From positions 458,501-522,500 of the forward strand of contig NZ_CP030127.1 in NCBI RefSeq assembly GCF_003568845.1: 64,000 nt of DNA, given 5' to 3'. This DNA is from Indioceanicola profundi. GTDB taxonomy: Bacteria; Pseudomonadota; Alphaproteobacteria; Azospirillales; Azospirillaceae. Position 1 is the first letter of the stretch; each line of letters begins with the position of its first letter. A program made the translations under genes and the position numbers. Shown piece by piece: positions 35,215 to 42,655 of the stretch. A model generated the notes under the pieces. It was not told where the DNA came from and did no database searches. It was given only the letters and a program-made list of their open reading frames with translations.

Positions 35215-36384
35215 ATGCGCATCGTCGAAATCCGCGAGAAGACTGTCTCGATCGCTTCGAACATCGCCAACGCCTATATCGACTTCAGCAAGATGACCTG
35301 CTCGGTCGTCGCCGTGGTCACGGATGTGGTCCGCGACGGCAAGCCGGTGGTCGGCTTCGGCTTCAACTCCAACGGCCGCTACGGCCAGGGCTGCCTGATG
35401 CGGGAGCGCATCGTGCCGCGCGTGTTGGAAGCCGATCCGGACACGCTGGTAGATGAGGCGAACGGGAATCTCGATCCCTTCGCCATCTGGGACCGGATGA
35501 TGATCAACGAGAAGCCGGGCGGGCATGGGGAACGCTCCGTCGCGGTCGGCACGCTGGACATGGCGATATGGGACGCCGTCGCCAAGATCGAGGGCAAGCC
35601 GCTCTACCGCCTGCTGGCCGACCGCTATCGCGGCGGCGTCGCCGACGACAAGGTCTGGGTCTATGCCGCGGGCGGCTATTACTCGCCCAACAAGGGCAAT
35701 GACGCGCTCAGGGACGAGATGCGCAGCTACCGCGACCGCGGCTACAAGGTCTGCAAGATGAAGGTTGGGCTGGCCCCCCTGGCCGAGGATCTGAAGCGCA
35801 TCGAGGCAGCGTTGGAGGTGGTCGGCGATGGCCAGAACCTCTGCGTCGACGTCAATGGCCGCTTCGACATCGACACCGCCATCGCGTTCGGCGAGGCGAT
35901 CAAGCCCTATAATCTGCGCTGGTATGAGGAGGTGGGCGATCCGCTGGACTACGCCTTGCAGGCCGAACTGTCGAAGCATTACGAGCTGCCCATGGCAACG
36001 GGCGAGAACCTGTTCTCCATGCAGGATGCCCGCAATCTGCTCCGCTTCGGCGGCATGCGTCCCGACCGGGACATCCTGCAGTTCGACTGCGCCTTGAGCT
36101 ACGGCTTGGTCGAGTACATGCGCACGTTGAAGATGATGGAGGAGCATGGCTGGTCCAGCCGCCGCATCGTGCCGCATGGCGGGCACCAGATGTCGCTGAA
36201 CATCGCGGCCGGCCTGCATCTGGGCGGCAACGAATCCTACCCCGACGTCTTCAAGCCCTTCGGCGGCTTCGCCGACGGCGTTGCTGTCGAGGACAGCTAT
36301 GTCGGCCTGCCGCAGGTGCCGGGTATCGGCTTCGAAGCGAAGTCCGAGCTCTACGCCCTGCTCCGCCGCGAGCTGATGGACTGA
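35215..36384 (+). CDS. tarD: D-tartrate dehydratase-like enolase-superfamily enzyme
   Basis: A 389-aa enzyme of the mandelate racemase group, very like D(-)-tartrate dehydratase (tartrate to oxaloacetate). Catalytic and metal residues are in place: Lys181-x-Lys183 (CKMKVG), Asp212 (CVDVNGRF), Glu238 (WYEEVGDP), Glu264 (ATGENLF) and His321 (VPHGGHQ). The N-terminal capping domain includes SNIANAYIDFSKMTCSVVAV, characteristic of the TarD group. GAGGAGG precedes the ATG. Divergent from LysR and followed 15 bases later by dehydrogenase 2, so the pair likely forms one operon. Confidence 0.92.
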   Translation: MRIVEIREKTVSIASNIANAYIDFSKMTCSVVAVVTDVVRDGKPVVGFGFNSNGRYGQGCLMRERIVPRVLEADPDTLVDEANGNLDPFAIWDRMMINEKPGGHGERSVAVGTLDMAIWDAVAKIEGKPLYRLLADRYRGGVADDKVWVYAAGGYYSPNKGNDALRDEMRSYRDRGYKVCKMKVGLAPLAEDLKRIEAALEVVGDGQNLCVDVNGRFDIDTAIAFGEAIKPYNLRWYEEVGDPLDYALQAELSKHYELPMATGENLFSMQDARNLLRFGGMRPDRDILQFDCALSYGLVEYMRTLKMMEEHGWSSRRIVPHGGHQMSLNIAAGLHLGGNESYPDVFKPFGGFADGVAVEDSYVGLPQVPGIGFEAKSELYALLRRELMD

Positions 36385-36398
36385 GGAGGGGGCCGATC

Positions 36399-37472
36399 AT
36401 GCGCGAATACAACATCGCCGCCATTCCGGCCGACGGCATCGGCCCGGAGGTCATCCACGCCGGCCTCCGCGTTCTGGAAGCGCTGGAACGCCGTGTCGGC
36501 GACATGAAGCTGCATGTCCAGGAATTTCCCTGGGGCTCGGACTATTACAAGCGGCATGGCGTGATGATGCCGGCGGACGGGCTGAAGACCCTGAAGCCCT
36601 TCAACGCCATCTATTTCGGTGCCGTCGGCGCGCCGGACGTGCCGGACCACGTCACGCTCTGGGGCCTGCGCCTGCCGATCTGCCAGGGCTTCGACCAGTA
36701 CGCCAATGTGCGCCCCACCAGGGTCCTGCCCGGCATCACACCGCCGCTACGCAATTGCGGCCCCGGCGATCTGGACTGGGTGATCGTGCGTGAGAACTCG
36801 GAGGGCGAATATTCCGGCAATGGCGGCCGCGCCCACCGCGGCCTGCCGGAGGAGGTGGGCACCGAGGTCGCCATCTTCACCCGCGTCGGCGTGACTCGCA
36901 TCATGCGCTATGCCTTCCGCCTGGCCCAGTCTCGCCCGCGCAAGTTCCTCACCGTGGTCACCAAGTCCAATGCCCAGCGGTTCGGCATGGTGATGTGGGA
37001 CGAGATCGCGGCGGAGGTGGCGGAAGAGTTTCCGGACGTCACCTGGGACAAGATGCTGGTCGACGCCATGACCGTGCGCATGACTCTGAAGCCGCAAAGC
37101 CTGGACACCATCGTCGCCACCAACCTGCATGCCGACATCCTGTCGGACCTTGCCGGTGCGCTGGCCGGAAGCCTGGGGGTCGCCCCCACCGCGAACATCG
37201 ATCCGGAACGCCGCTTTCCCTCCATGTTCGAGCCGATCCACGGCTCCGCCTTCGACATCACCGGTAAGGGCATTGCCAACCCCATCGCCACCTTCTGGAC
37301 CGCCGCGCAGATGCTGGAGCATCTCGGGGAGAAGGACGCGGCGGAGCGGCTGATGCGGGCGGTGGAGCGGGTCACCGCGTCCAACATCCTGACACCGGAC
37401 GTCGGCGGCACCGCCACGACAAAGGACGTGACCGATGCCGTCATCGACGCGATCCACAGCTCCAACGTCTGA
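36399..37472 (+). CDS. Tartrate/isopropylmalate-type dehydrogenase 2
   Basis: A 357-aa NAD-dependent beta-decarboxylating dehydrogenase, paralogue of 33124-34188. Motifs are YNIAAIPADGIGPEVIHAGL, the loop VIVRENSEGEYSGNGGRAHR, HADILSDLAGALAGSLGVAP and FEPIHGSAFDITGKGIANPI. It differs from paralogue 1 in IPADG (Ala for Gly) and in the region after the substrate loop, so the two may handle different isomers or substrates. TtuC-type tartrate dehydrogenase is the best name. Same operon as tarD. Confidence 0.9.
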   Translation: MREYNIAAIPADGIGPEVIHAGLRVLEALERRVGDMKLHVQEFPWGSDYYKRHGVMMPADGLKTLKPFNAIYFGAVGAPDVPDHVTLWGLRLPICQGFDQYANVRPTRVLPGITPPLRNCGPGDLDWVIVRENSEGEYSGNGGRAHRGLPEEVGTEVAIFTRVGVTRIMRYAFRLAQSRPRKFLTVVTKSNAQRFGMVMWDEIAAEVAEEFPDVTWDKMLVDAMTVRMTLKPQSLDTIVATNLHADILSDLAGALAGSLGVAPTANIDPERRFPSMFEPIHGSAFDITGKGIANPIATFWTAAQMLEHLGEKDAAERLMRAVERVTASNILTPDVGGTATTKDVTDAVIDAIHSSNV

Positions 37473-37479
37473 GCCGGCG

Positions 37480-37498
37480 GGCGGAAACGGATTCCGCC
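37480..37498 (+). terminator. Short hairpin after dehydrogenase 2
   Basis: Arms GGCGGAA (37480-37486) and TTCCGCC (37492-37498), 5-base loop, eight bases after the stop. Modest stem and no T-run, so support is limited. Confidence 0.45.
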
Positions 37499-37759
37499 GC
37501 GCGGTTACGGTGACACGCTGCGCAGGCCCCTGAACATGAATAGAACATCGGTTCGGCATCCCAGAATGCCGAACCAGCCCTCCGGCGGGGCATCCGGCAC
37601 GGTTCCGGACGGTTTCGAGCATGTCACCGAAACAACGTGCAGCCGTCCGGACCGGGCCGCCGGATGACTTTCGGCATTGCAACGTTCCGGTGACCGGATA
37701 AGCTCTCCCGCGCCTGTGCGCCGCTTGTGGTGCCGCTGGCCAAGGAGGATGCGACCGGC

Positions 37760-38152
37760 ATGTTCGAGACCCTACCTCTCTATTTCCTGTTCCTCGGAAC
37801 CGGCGTGATCCTGATCGCGCTGGCGGTGGCCATCTATGTGATGATCACGCCCTACCGGGAGATCACCCTGATTCGCGAGGGCAACAGCGCCGCCGCCATC
37901 AGCCTGGGCGGCACGGTGATCGGCCTGTCGATTGCGCTGTTCAGCATCGCCTCCGGTACCTATGACGTGCTGGATCTGGCGCTCTGGGGCGCTGTGGCGC
38001 TGGCCAGCCAGATCGCAGTGTTCGTTCTGGTCTCTTTCAAGCTTCCCGGCTTTCGCCAGGGAATCGAAAGCGACCGTGTCGGTTACGGCATCACGCTCGG
38101 CGCTTTCTCGATTGCCATGGGCATTCTGAACGCCGGCAGCCTCAGCGTCTGA
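37760..38152 (+). CDS. DUF350 inner-membrane protein (YjfL-like)
   Basis: A 130-aa membrane protein with four predicted helices: YFLFLGTGVILIALAVAIYV, ISLGGTVIGLSIALFSIASG, ALWGAVALASQIAVFVLVSF and the C-terminal YGITLGAFSIAMGILNAG. This is the DUF350 family, E. coli YjfL. Start at ATG 37760; AAGGAGG is 11 bases upstream, a little far. First of a five-gene same-strand unit with PspA-like, DUF1190, ATP-grasp and K+-channel genes, whose homologues in E. coli (yjfJ, yjfM, yjfC) also cluster. Confidence 0.87.
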   Translation: MFETLPLYFLFLGTGVILIALAVAIYVMITPYREITLIREGNSAAAISLGGTVIGLSIALFSIASGTYDVLDLALWGAVALASQIAVFVLVSFKLPGFRQGIESDRVGYGITLGAFSIAMGILNAGSLSV

Positions 38153-38170
38153 CGTCCGGAGATTACAGCC

Positions 38171-38992
38171 ATGATGCAGTTCTTTCGTACCCTCCTTGGC
38201 GTGAAGGGGGAGAATCTCGGCCGTCAGATGGTGGACGCCATCGTCGACCTCGACCCCAAGAGCGCGTCCGCGGCCCAGCTCCGGGTCATGGAGGAGGATC
38301 TGGACAAGGCCGGCAAGCTGCTGACCCGGCTGCGCGCGGACTTCCAGCGTGAGCGCAAAGAAGCCATTGAGGCGCGTGAGAACTATACCCGCCGCATTGC
38401 CGCGGCAGAGCATCTGAACAACCAGCTCATGGCCGAATCGGACCCCAACCGTCGCGCCAGCCTGGAGGGCAGCCTCTCCACCCTGCTGACCCAGCTCGAG
38501 GAGCTGGAAGGCGAGGTGCTGGTGGAGGAGCGCGAGGCGGAGGAGGCGGAAACCCTGGTCGCGGAGGCGGAAGCCGCCTACCGGGAAAAGGCCAAGGCCC
38601 TGGCCGATGCCAAGACCGCCCTGACCCGCGCGGAGCGCGACATGCAGCGCGCCAAGATGCAGGAGGAGCGGGAGCACGAGCGTGCGAACCGCGCGGCCGA
38701 GGTGGCAGGACTGCGCCAGGGCAGCGGCTCCAAGCTGACTGTGGCGGTGGACGCCATGAACCGGCGGGCCGAGACGGCCCGCATCAATGCCGAGGCGGCA
38801 CGCCTGAAGGCGCAGGCGCTGGGCGACCTCTCCAACCGCGACAAGGCTAGCCTCGGCGATCCGAATATCGAGGCGGCGCTGAGGGCCATCGGGAGCGGTG
38901 GCGCTCCGACGCAGGGACTTCATGACCGGCTGGCGAAGCTGACCGGCAAGCCCCCTGCGCCGAAAGCCCTTCCAGGGCCGGAAAAGGGATAA
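38171..38992 (+). CDS. PspA/IM30-like coiled-coil protein
   Basis: A 273-aa protein, almost entirely helical. It begins with an amphipathic helix (MMQFFRTLLGVKGENLGRQM) suited to membrane binding, followed by ~190 residues of Glu/Ala/Arg-rich coiled coil. The C-terminal 45 residues are less ordered and end in Pro/Gly/Lys. E. coli YjfJ is the nearest named relative. PspA-family proteins form membrane-supporting helical filaments and relieve envelope damage. It follows the DUF350 gene by 18 bases. Confidence 0.85.
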   Translation: MMQFFRTLLGVKGENLGRQMVDAIVDLDPKSASAAQLRVMEEDLDKAGKLLTRLRADFQRERKEAIEARENYTRRIAAAEHLNNQLMAESDPNRRASLEGSLSTLLTQLEELEGEVLVEEREAEEAETLVAEAEAAYREKAKALADAKTALTRAERDMQRAKMQEEREHERANRAAEVAGLRQGSGSKLTVAVDAMNRRAETARINAEAARLKAQALGDLSNRDKASLGDPNIEAALRAIGSGGAPTQGLHDRLAKLTGKPPAPKALPGPEKG

Positions 38993-39004
38993 GGGAGACG
39001 CGAA

Positions 39005-39649
39005 TTGGCCAAGGTTCCAACCACCGATCCGACTTCCCCGCCCGCGGCGCGGCGGCGGCGCTCGCGGTACATATCGACGCTCCTGCTGGGCGCCGCCGCC
39101 CTCTCGCTGTCCGGCTGCGGAGAAGAGGCCGTGGAGACGGAGGCGCGGGTCTTCCCCACAGTGGAAGCCTGCCGTGCCGAGTTCCCGGCGGAGGAATGCG
39201 ACAAGGCCTTCGAGGCATCGCGCGACATCCACCTGCAGACCGCACCCCGCTACGCCAGCGTCGCCGAATGCGAGGCGGAGAACGGCCCCGAGGCCTGCCA
39301 GCAGACGGTCATGGCGAACCCGAATGGCGGCGTCAGCAGTGTCTTCGTTCCGGCGCTGATGGGCTTCATGCTGGGCCGGGCGCTGGATGGCGGGCGCTAT
39401 CCCTATGGCTTCGGCTATGGCGGCCGCAATTACTATCCTCGTCCAGTCTATGTGGACCGGGACGGATTCCTGCGCAGCGGTTCCCGCACCATCGGCCAGG
39501 TGCCCGGCGGGCGTGACAGCTTCCTGTCCAGCCGCAGCGCCAGCACGGTGACCACCACGACCACCCGCAGCGGCGAGGTGGGCAGGCCAACCCGGACCAG
39601 CCGGGGCGGCTTCGGGCGAAGCTCTGCCCGGTTCGGCGGCGGAGGCTGA
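39005..39649 (+). CDS. DUF1190 lipoprotein (YgiB/YjfM-like)
   Basis: A 214-aa envelope protein. Basic N-terminus (ARRRRSRYISTL) then a lipobox (ALSLSGC), a central domain with paired Cys (FPTVEACRAEFPAEECDKAF; SVAECEAENGPEACQQTVMA) and a Gly/Ser/Arg/Tyr-rich tail. This is the DUF1190 pattern of YgiB and YjfM. The start codon is TTG. It is placed directly before the ATP-grasp gene, the same order as ygiB-ygiC and yjfM-yjfC in E. coli. Confidence 0.87.
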   Translation: MAKVPTTDPTSPPAARRRRSRYISTLLLGAAALSLSGCGEEAVETEARVFPTVEACRAEFPAEECDKAFEASRDIHLQTAPRYASVAECEAENGPEACQQTVMANPNGGVSSVFVPALMGFMLGRALDGGRYPYGFGYGGRNYYPRPVYVDRDGFLRSGSRTIGQVPGGRDSFLSSRSASTVTTTTTRSGEVGRPTRTSRGGFGRSSARFGGGG

Positions 39650-39654
39650 CCACC

Positions 39655-40938
39655 ATGCGGCGCGTCGAGATCACCCCCCGGCCGGACTGGCGCGCCAAGA
39701 TGGAGGCGCTGGGCTTCGATTTCCACACCATTCCGTCGCCGGAGGACCCCTCCGGCATCTATTGGGATGAAAGCGCCTACTGGCTTCTCAGCGAGGCGGA
39801 AGTGGATTTGCTGGACGACGCCAGCGTCGAACTTCACCGCATGTGCCTCGCCGCAGCGCGGCGCATCGTCTCCGAACGACTTTACCCGCTGCTGAACATC
39901 CCGCCGGACGTGGTTCCCGCCATCGAGGCGTCCTGGAAGCGGCATGAGGCGGGGGAGGAGTTCTCCCTCTATGGCCGGTTCGACCTCGCCTTCGGCGGGC
40001 CCGGCCATGGCGACGGCATGCCCAAGCTGCTGGAATACAACGCCGACACGCCTACCGGCCTATACGAGGCGGCGGTTGCGCAGTGGGCTTGGCTAGAAGA
40101 CGTCTTCCCCGAAGGCGACCAGTTCAATTCCATCCATGAGGGGTTGGTGGAACGCTGGCAGGAGCTGCTGCGCCGCGACCGCACCCTGGCGGAGGATCCG
40201 GCCCGCCGCGCCGCCGGGGCTGCCGGGCAGCTCCACCTGACCTGCGCCATGCCGCACAAGGAGGATGAGGGCACGCTGCGCTATATCCAGGACACCGCGA
40301 CCGAGGCTGGCCTCGCCACCAAATCCATCGCCCTGGGCGACATCGGCTGGACGGAGGAGGAGTTCGGATCGCAGCCGCGCGGCTGGTTCAGCGACCTGGA
40401 GGAGGTGGAGATCACCACCCTGTTCAAGCTGACCCCGTGGGAATGGCTGGTCGAAGACGAGTTTGGCGGGCATCTGCTGCGCCTCTCGCAGACTGGCGCG
40501 GTCCGGACCATCGAACCGGCCTGGAAGATACTGCTGTCGAACAAGGGGCTGCTGGCCGTCCTGTGGGAGATGTATCCCCATCATCCCTATCTGGTGGAGG
40601 CGCATTTCGACCGTCGGGCCTTCGCCCCCGGCACGCGGGTCGTGGCCAAGCCCCTGCTGGGGCGCGAGGGGGCCAACATCAGCGTCGCCACCTTGGGCGA
40701 GGGCGGGGTCGTGCAGGGCCGCCCTGAGTTGGAGACCGCTGGCCCCTATGGCGAGGAGGGCTATGTCTATCAGGCCTGGTCTCCCGTCGCGAACGCCACG
40801 GACAGTACGGGGCGCACTCTCCACGCGGTGGTGGGGGCCTGGATGGTGGGCGACGCCTGCCGTGGGATCGGCATCCGCGAGGACATATCGGCGATCACGC
40901 ACAACACCTCGCGCTTCGTGCCCCACAGGTTCGAGTAG
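39655..40938 (+). CDS. Glutathionylspermidine synthase-like ATP-grasp ligase (YgiC/YjfC family)
   Basis: A 427-aa ATP-grasp C-N ligase. It opens with RRVEITPRPDWRAKMEALGF, contains the substrate-site PKLLEYNADTPTGLYEAAVA, WEWLVEDEFGG region and LLSNKGLLAVLWEMYPHHPY, and the ATP-binding VVAKPLLGREGANISVA. It ends WMVGDACRGIGIREDI. YgiC and YjfC lack the amidase half of true glutathionylspermidine synthetase, as here. The natural substrate is unknown; a peptide- or amine-ligation role tied to the neighbouring DUF1190 lipoprotein has been proposed for this group. Confidence 0.9.
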   Translation: MRRVEITPRPDWRAKMEALGFDFHTIPSPEDPSGIYWDESAYWLLSEAEVDLLDDASVELHRMCLAAARRIVSERLYPLLNIPPDVVPAIEASWKRHEAGEEFSLYGRFDLAFGGPGHGDGMPKLLEYNADTPTGLYEAAVAQWAWLEDVFPEGDQFNSIHEGLVERWQELLRRDRTLAEDPARRAAGAAGQLHLTCAMPHKEDEGTLRYIQDTATEAGLATKSIALGDIGWTEEEFGSQPRGWFSDLEEVEITTLFKLTPWEWLVEDEFGGHLLRLSQTGAVRTIEPAWKILLSNKGLLAVLWEMYPHHPYLVEAHFDRRAFAPGTRVVAKPLLGREGANISVATLGEGGVVQGRPELETAGPYGEEGYVYQAWSPVANATDSTGRTLHAVVGAWMVGDACRGIGIREDISAITHNTSRFVPHRFE

Positions 40939-40946
40939 GCCCCGAA

Positions 40947-42044
40947 TTGCCGAAGGTACTGCACGGACTTCTCAACCTGAAGCGCCGCCGCTGGCGCGAT
41001 CTCTGGGGTCGTACGGAACGCTGGTGGGTTCTGCCGCTCTATCTCGCCATCATCTTCGTGCTGCATGTGCTGGCCATGATGGTGCTGGAAGGCCTTCCGC
41101 TGCTGGATGCAGTCTGGCTGACGGCGACCACCATCGTCACGGTGGGATATGGCGACGTATCGGCGAAGACAGCCGCCGGCCGCATCGCCACCATGCTTCT
41201 GATGTATGTCGGTGCCATCTTCGTGGTCGCCGTCGCCATCAATGACTGGCTGGACGCCAAGGCTGACAAGGCGGAGCGCATGGTCCGCGGGACCTGGAGG
41301 TGGAATGTGGAAAACCATGTCCTGATCATCGGCACGCCGGAACGCGACGCGCTGGAATATTTCCGCCGGCTGGCGAAGCAGATCCGGTGCGGCCGGGGCT
41401 GGACGGAGGCGCCGGTGCTGCTGCTGACCCGCGCCTTCGACGGGCAGGGGCTTCCGGCCGCTCTGCGCGATCTGGGCGTGGTTCACCGCACCGGCGACGT
41501 CGGTACACAGGCCGATCTGGAGGCCTGTGACGCCACACTGGCCCGTGGCATCATTGTACTGACCGACCATGAGGCGGAGGATGCGTCGGACGCCCGCACC
41601 TTCGACCTGCTGCACCGCCTGCGTGAAGCCGGCTACAAGGGGCCGATCGTGGCGGAATGCGTGGCGGACGCGAACCGGCCCCGCCTGATGGCCGCCGGCG
41701 CCACCTCTCTGGTCCGGCCGATGCGTGGTTTTCCAGAGATGCTGACCCGTGCCCTTTTCGCGCCGGGCGCCGAGCAGGTGATCGAGAACCTGTTCACCGC
41801 CGAGGGCGACGAGTGCCTGCTGATCGACCTTCCCGCCCCCGCGCGAATGACTTGGCTGGACGTGGTCACCCGGGTGGTGGGTTCCGGCTGCGGCATTCCC
41901 ATCGCCTATCGCACGCCCGGCGGCACGGTGGTCAGCAACCCGCCCGGCCGGGAGACGATCGAAGCGGCTGGCCTTTTCGTCATTGTCCATGACGTGCAGG
42001 AAGCGCGCGCCCGCGATGTCATCCACGCGGCCTTGGCAGGCTGA
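40947..42044 (+). CDS. Two-helix potassium channel with RCK domain
   Basis: A 365-aa ion-channel protein. Helices flank the pore: ERWWVLPLYLAIIFVLHVLA and ATMLLMYVGAIFVVAVAIND, with the selectivity filter TIVTVGYGDV between them. A TrkA_N/RCK nucleotide-binding domain follows (VENHVLIIGTPERDALEYFR), then a C-terminal domain. Starts with TTG eight bases after the ATP-grasp stop, so it belongs to the same operon. Why a K+ channel joins the DUF350-PspA unit is unknown; ion leak during membrane stress is a plausible link (inference). Confidence 0.88.
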   Translation: MPKVLHGLLNLKRRRWRDLWGRTERWWVLPLYLAIIFVLHVLAMMVLEGLPLLDAVWLTATTIVTVGYGDVSAKTAAGRIATMLLMYVGAIFVVAVAINDWLDAKADKAERMVRGTWRWNVENHVLIIGTPERDALEYFRRLAKQIRCGRGWTEAPVLLLTRAFDGQGLPAALRDLGVVHRTGDVGTQADLEACDATLARGIIVLTDHEAEDASDARTFDLLHRLREAGYKGPIVAECVADANRPRLMAAGATSLVRPMRGFPEMLTRALFAPGAEQVIENLFTAEGDECLLIDLPAPARMTWLDVVTRVVGSGCGIPIAYRTPGGTVVSNPPGRETIEAAGLFVIVHDVQEARARDVIHAALAG

Positions 42045-42080
42045 TCCGATCCTTCCCGGCCCGACTGCGGAAGGACCGGT

Positions 42081-42566
42081 TCAGCCCTCCGGCGCCGATA
42101 CGGGGGGACTTGCGGCACGCCAGCGCTCAAGCTGTGCAGTCATGCGCCGGACATGACTGCCCGGCCAGAACACCCGTCCGCAGCATGGACAGGTCCTGAA
42201 CGGACCCGGTAGCACCCGCGACTGGGGCGGAATGCCGGCGATCTCATCCTCTTCCGCCGGACGCAACGGCGTGTTGTCGAGCATGCAGCGCGTGAATGGC
42301 GCCTTGGTCCAGTCCAGGCCCAGCCGGTCCGCGAGCAGTGCTGCATGTGCGTCCGGGTTCTCACCGGTCAGCAGCACGCTGTCGATTCCGTCACCGGCCT
42401 CCCGCACGAGCTGGCGATCGCGCGTGATCAGGACCCGGCGCTCGGCACGGCAGAGACCAATGAGGGTCGCGTCGGGCGTGCCGGGCTCGGCCAGGGTTGT
42501 GTCATGGCCGGCGGCGCGCAGCCAACGGGCAAGGTTCGCCAGCATCTCGTCGCAGAGCAGTCGCAC
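42081..42566 (-). CDS. Mut7-C RNase domain protein
   Basis: A 161-aa protein of the Mut7-C family (DUF82). The N-terminal PIN-like nuclease fold is shown by LLCDEMLANLARWLRAAGHD and by RRVLITRDRQLVREA; acidic residues in both are the likely catalytic set. A C-terminal zinc ribbon is present (CMLDNTPL; FRTCPCCGRVFWPGSHV). Start is GTG with a weak ribosome site. Convergent with the K+ channel gene. Confidence 0.87.
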   Translation of the reverse strand: MRLLCDEMLANLARWLRAAGHDTTLAEPGTPDATLIGLCRAERRVLITRDRQLVREAGDGIDSVLLTGENPDAHAALLADRLGLDWTKAPFTRCMLDNTPLRPAEEDEIAGIPPQSRVLPGPFRTCPCCGRVFWPGSHVRRMTAQLERWRAASPPVSAPEG

Positions 42567-42655
42567 GGTCGCGGTTCCGCAGTCCTGGGCGGCAGAGGCT
42601 CCATACCCAACCCGACTCTGGACCGGATCGGTTCCCGAAGCCGGTCGCGGGCGCG

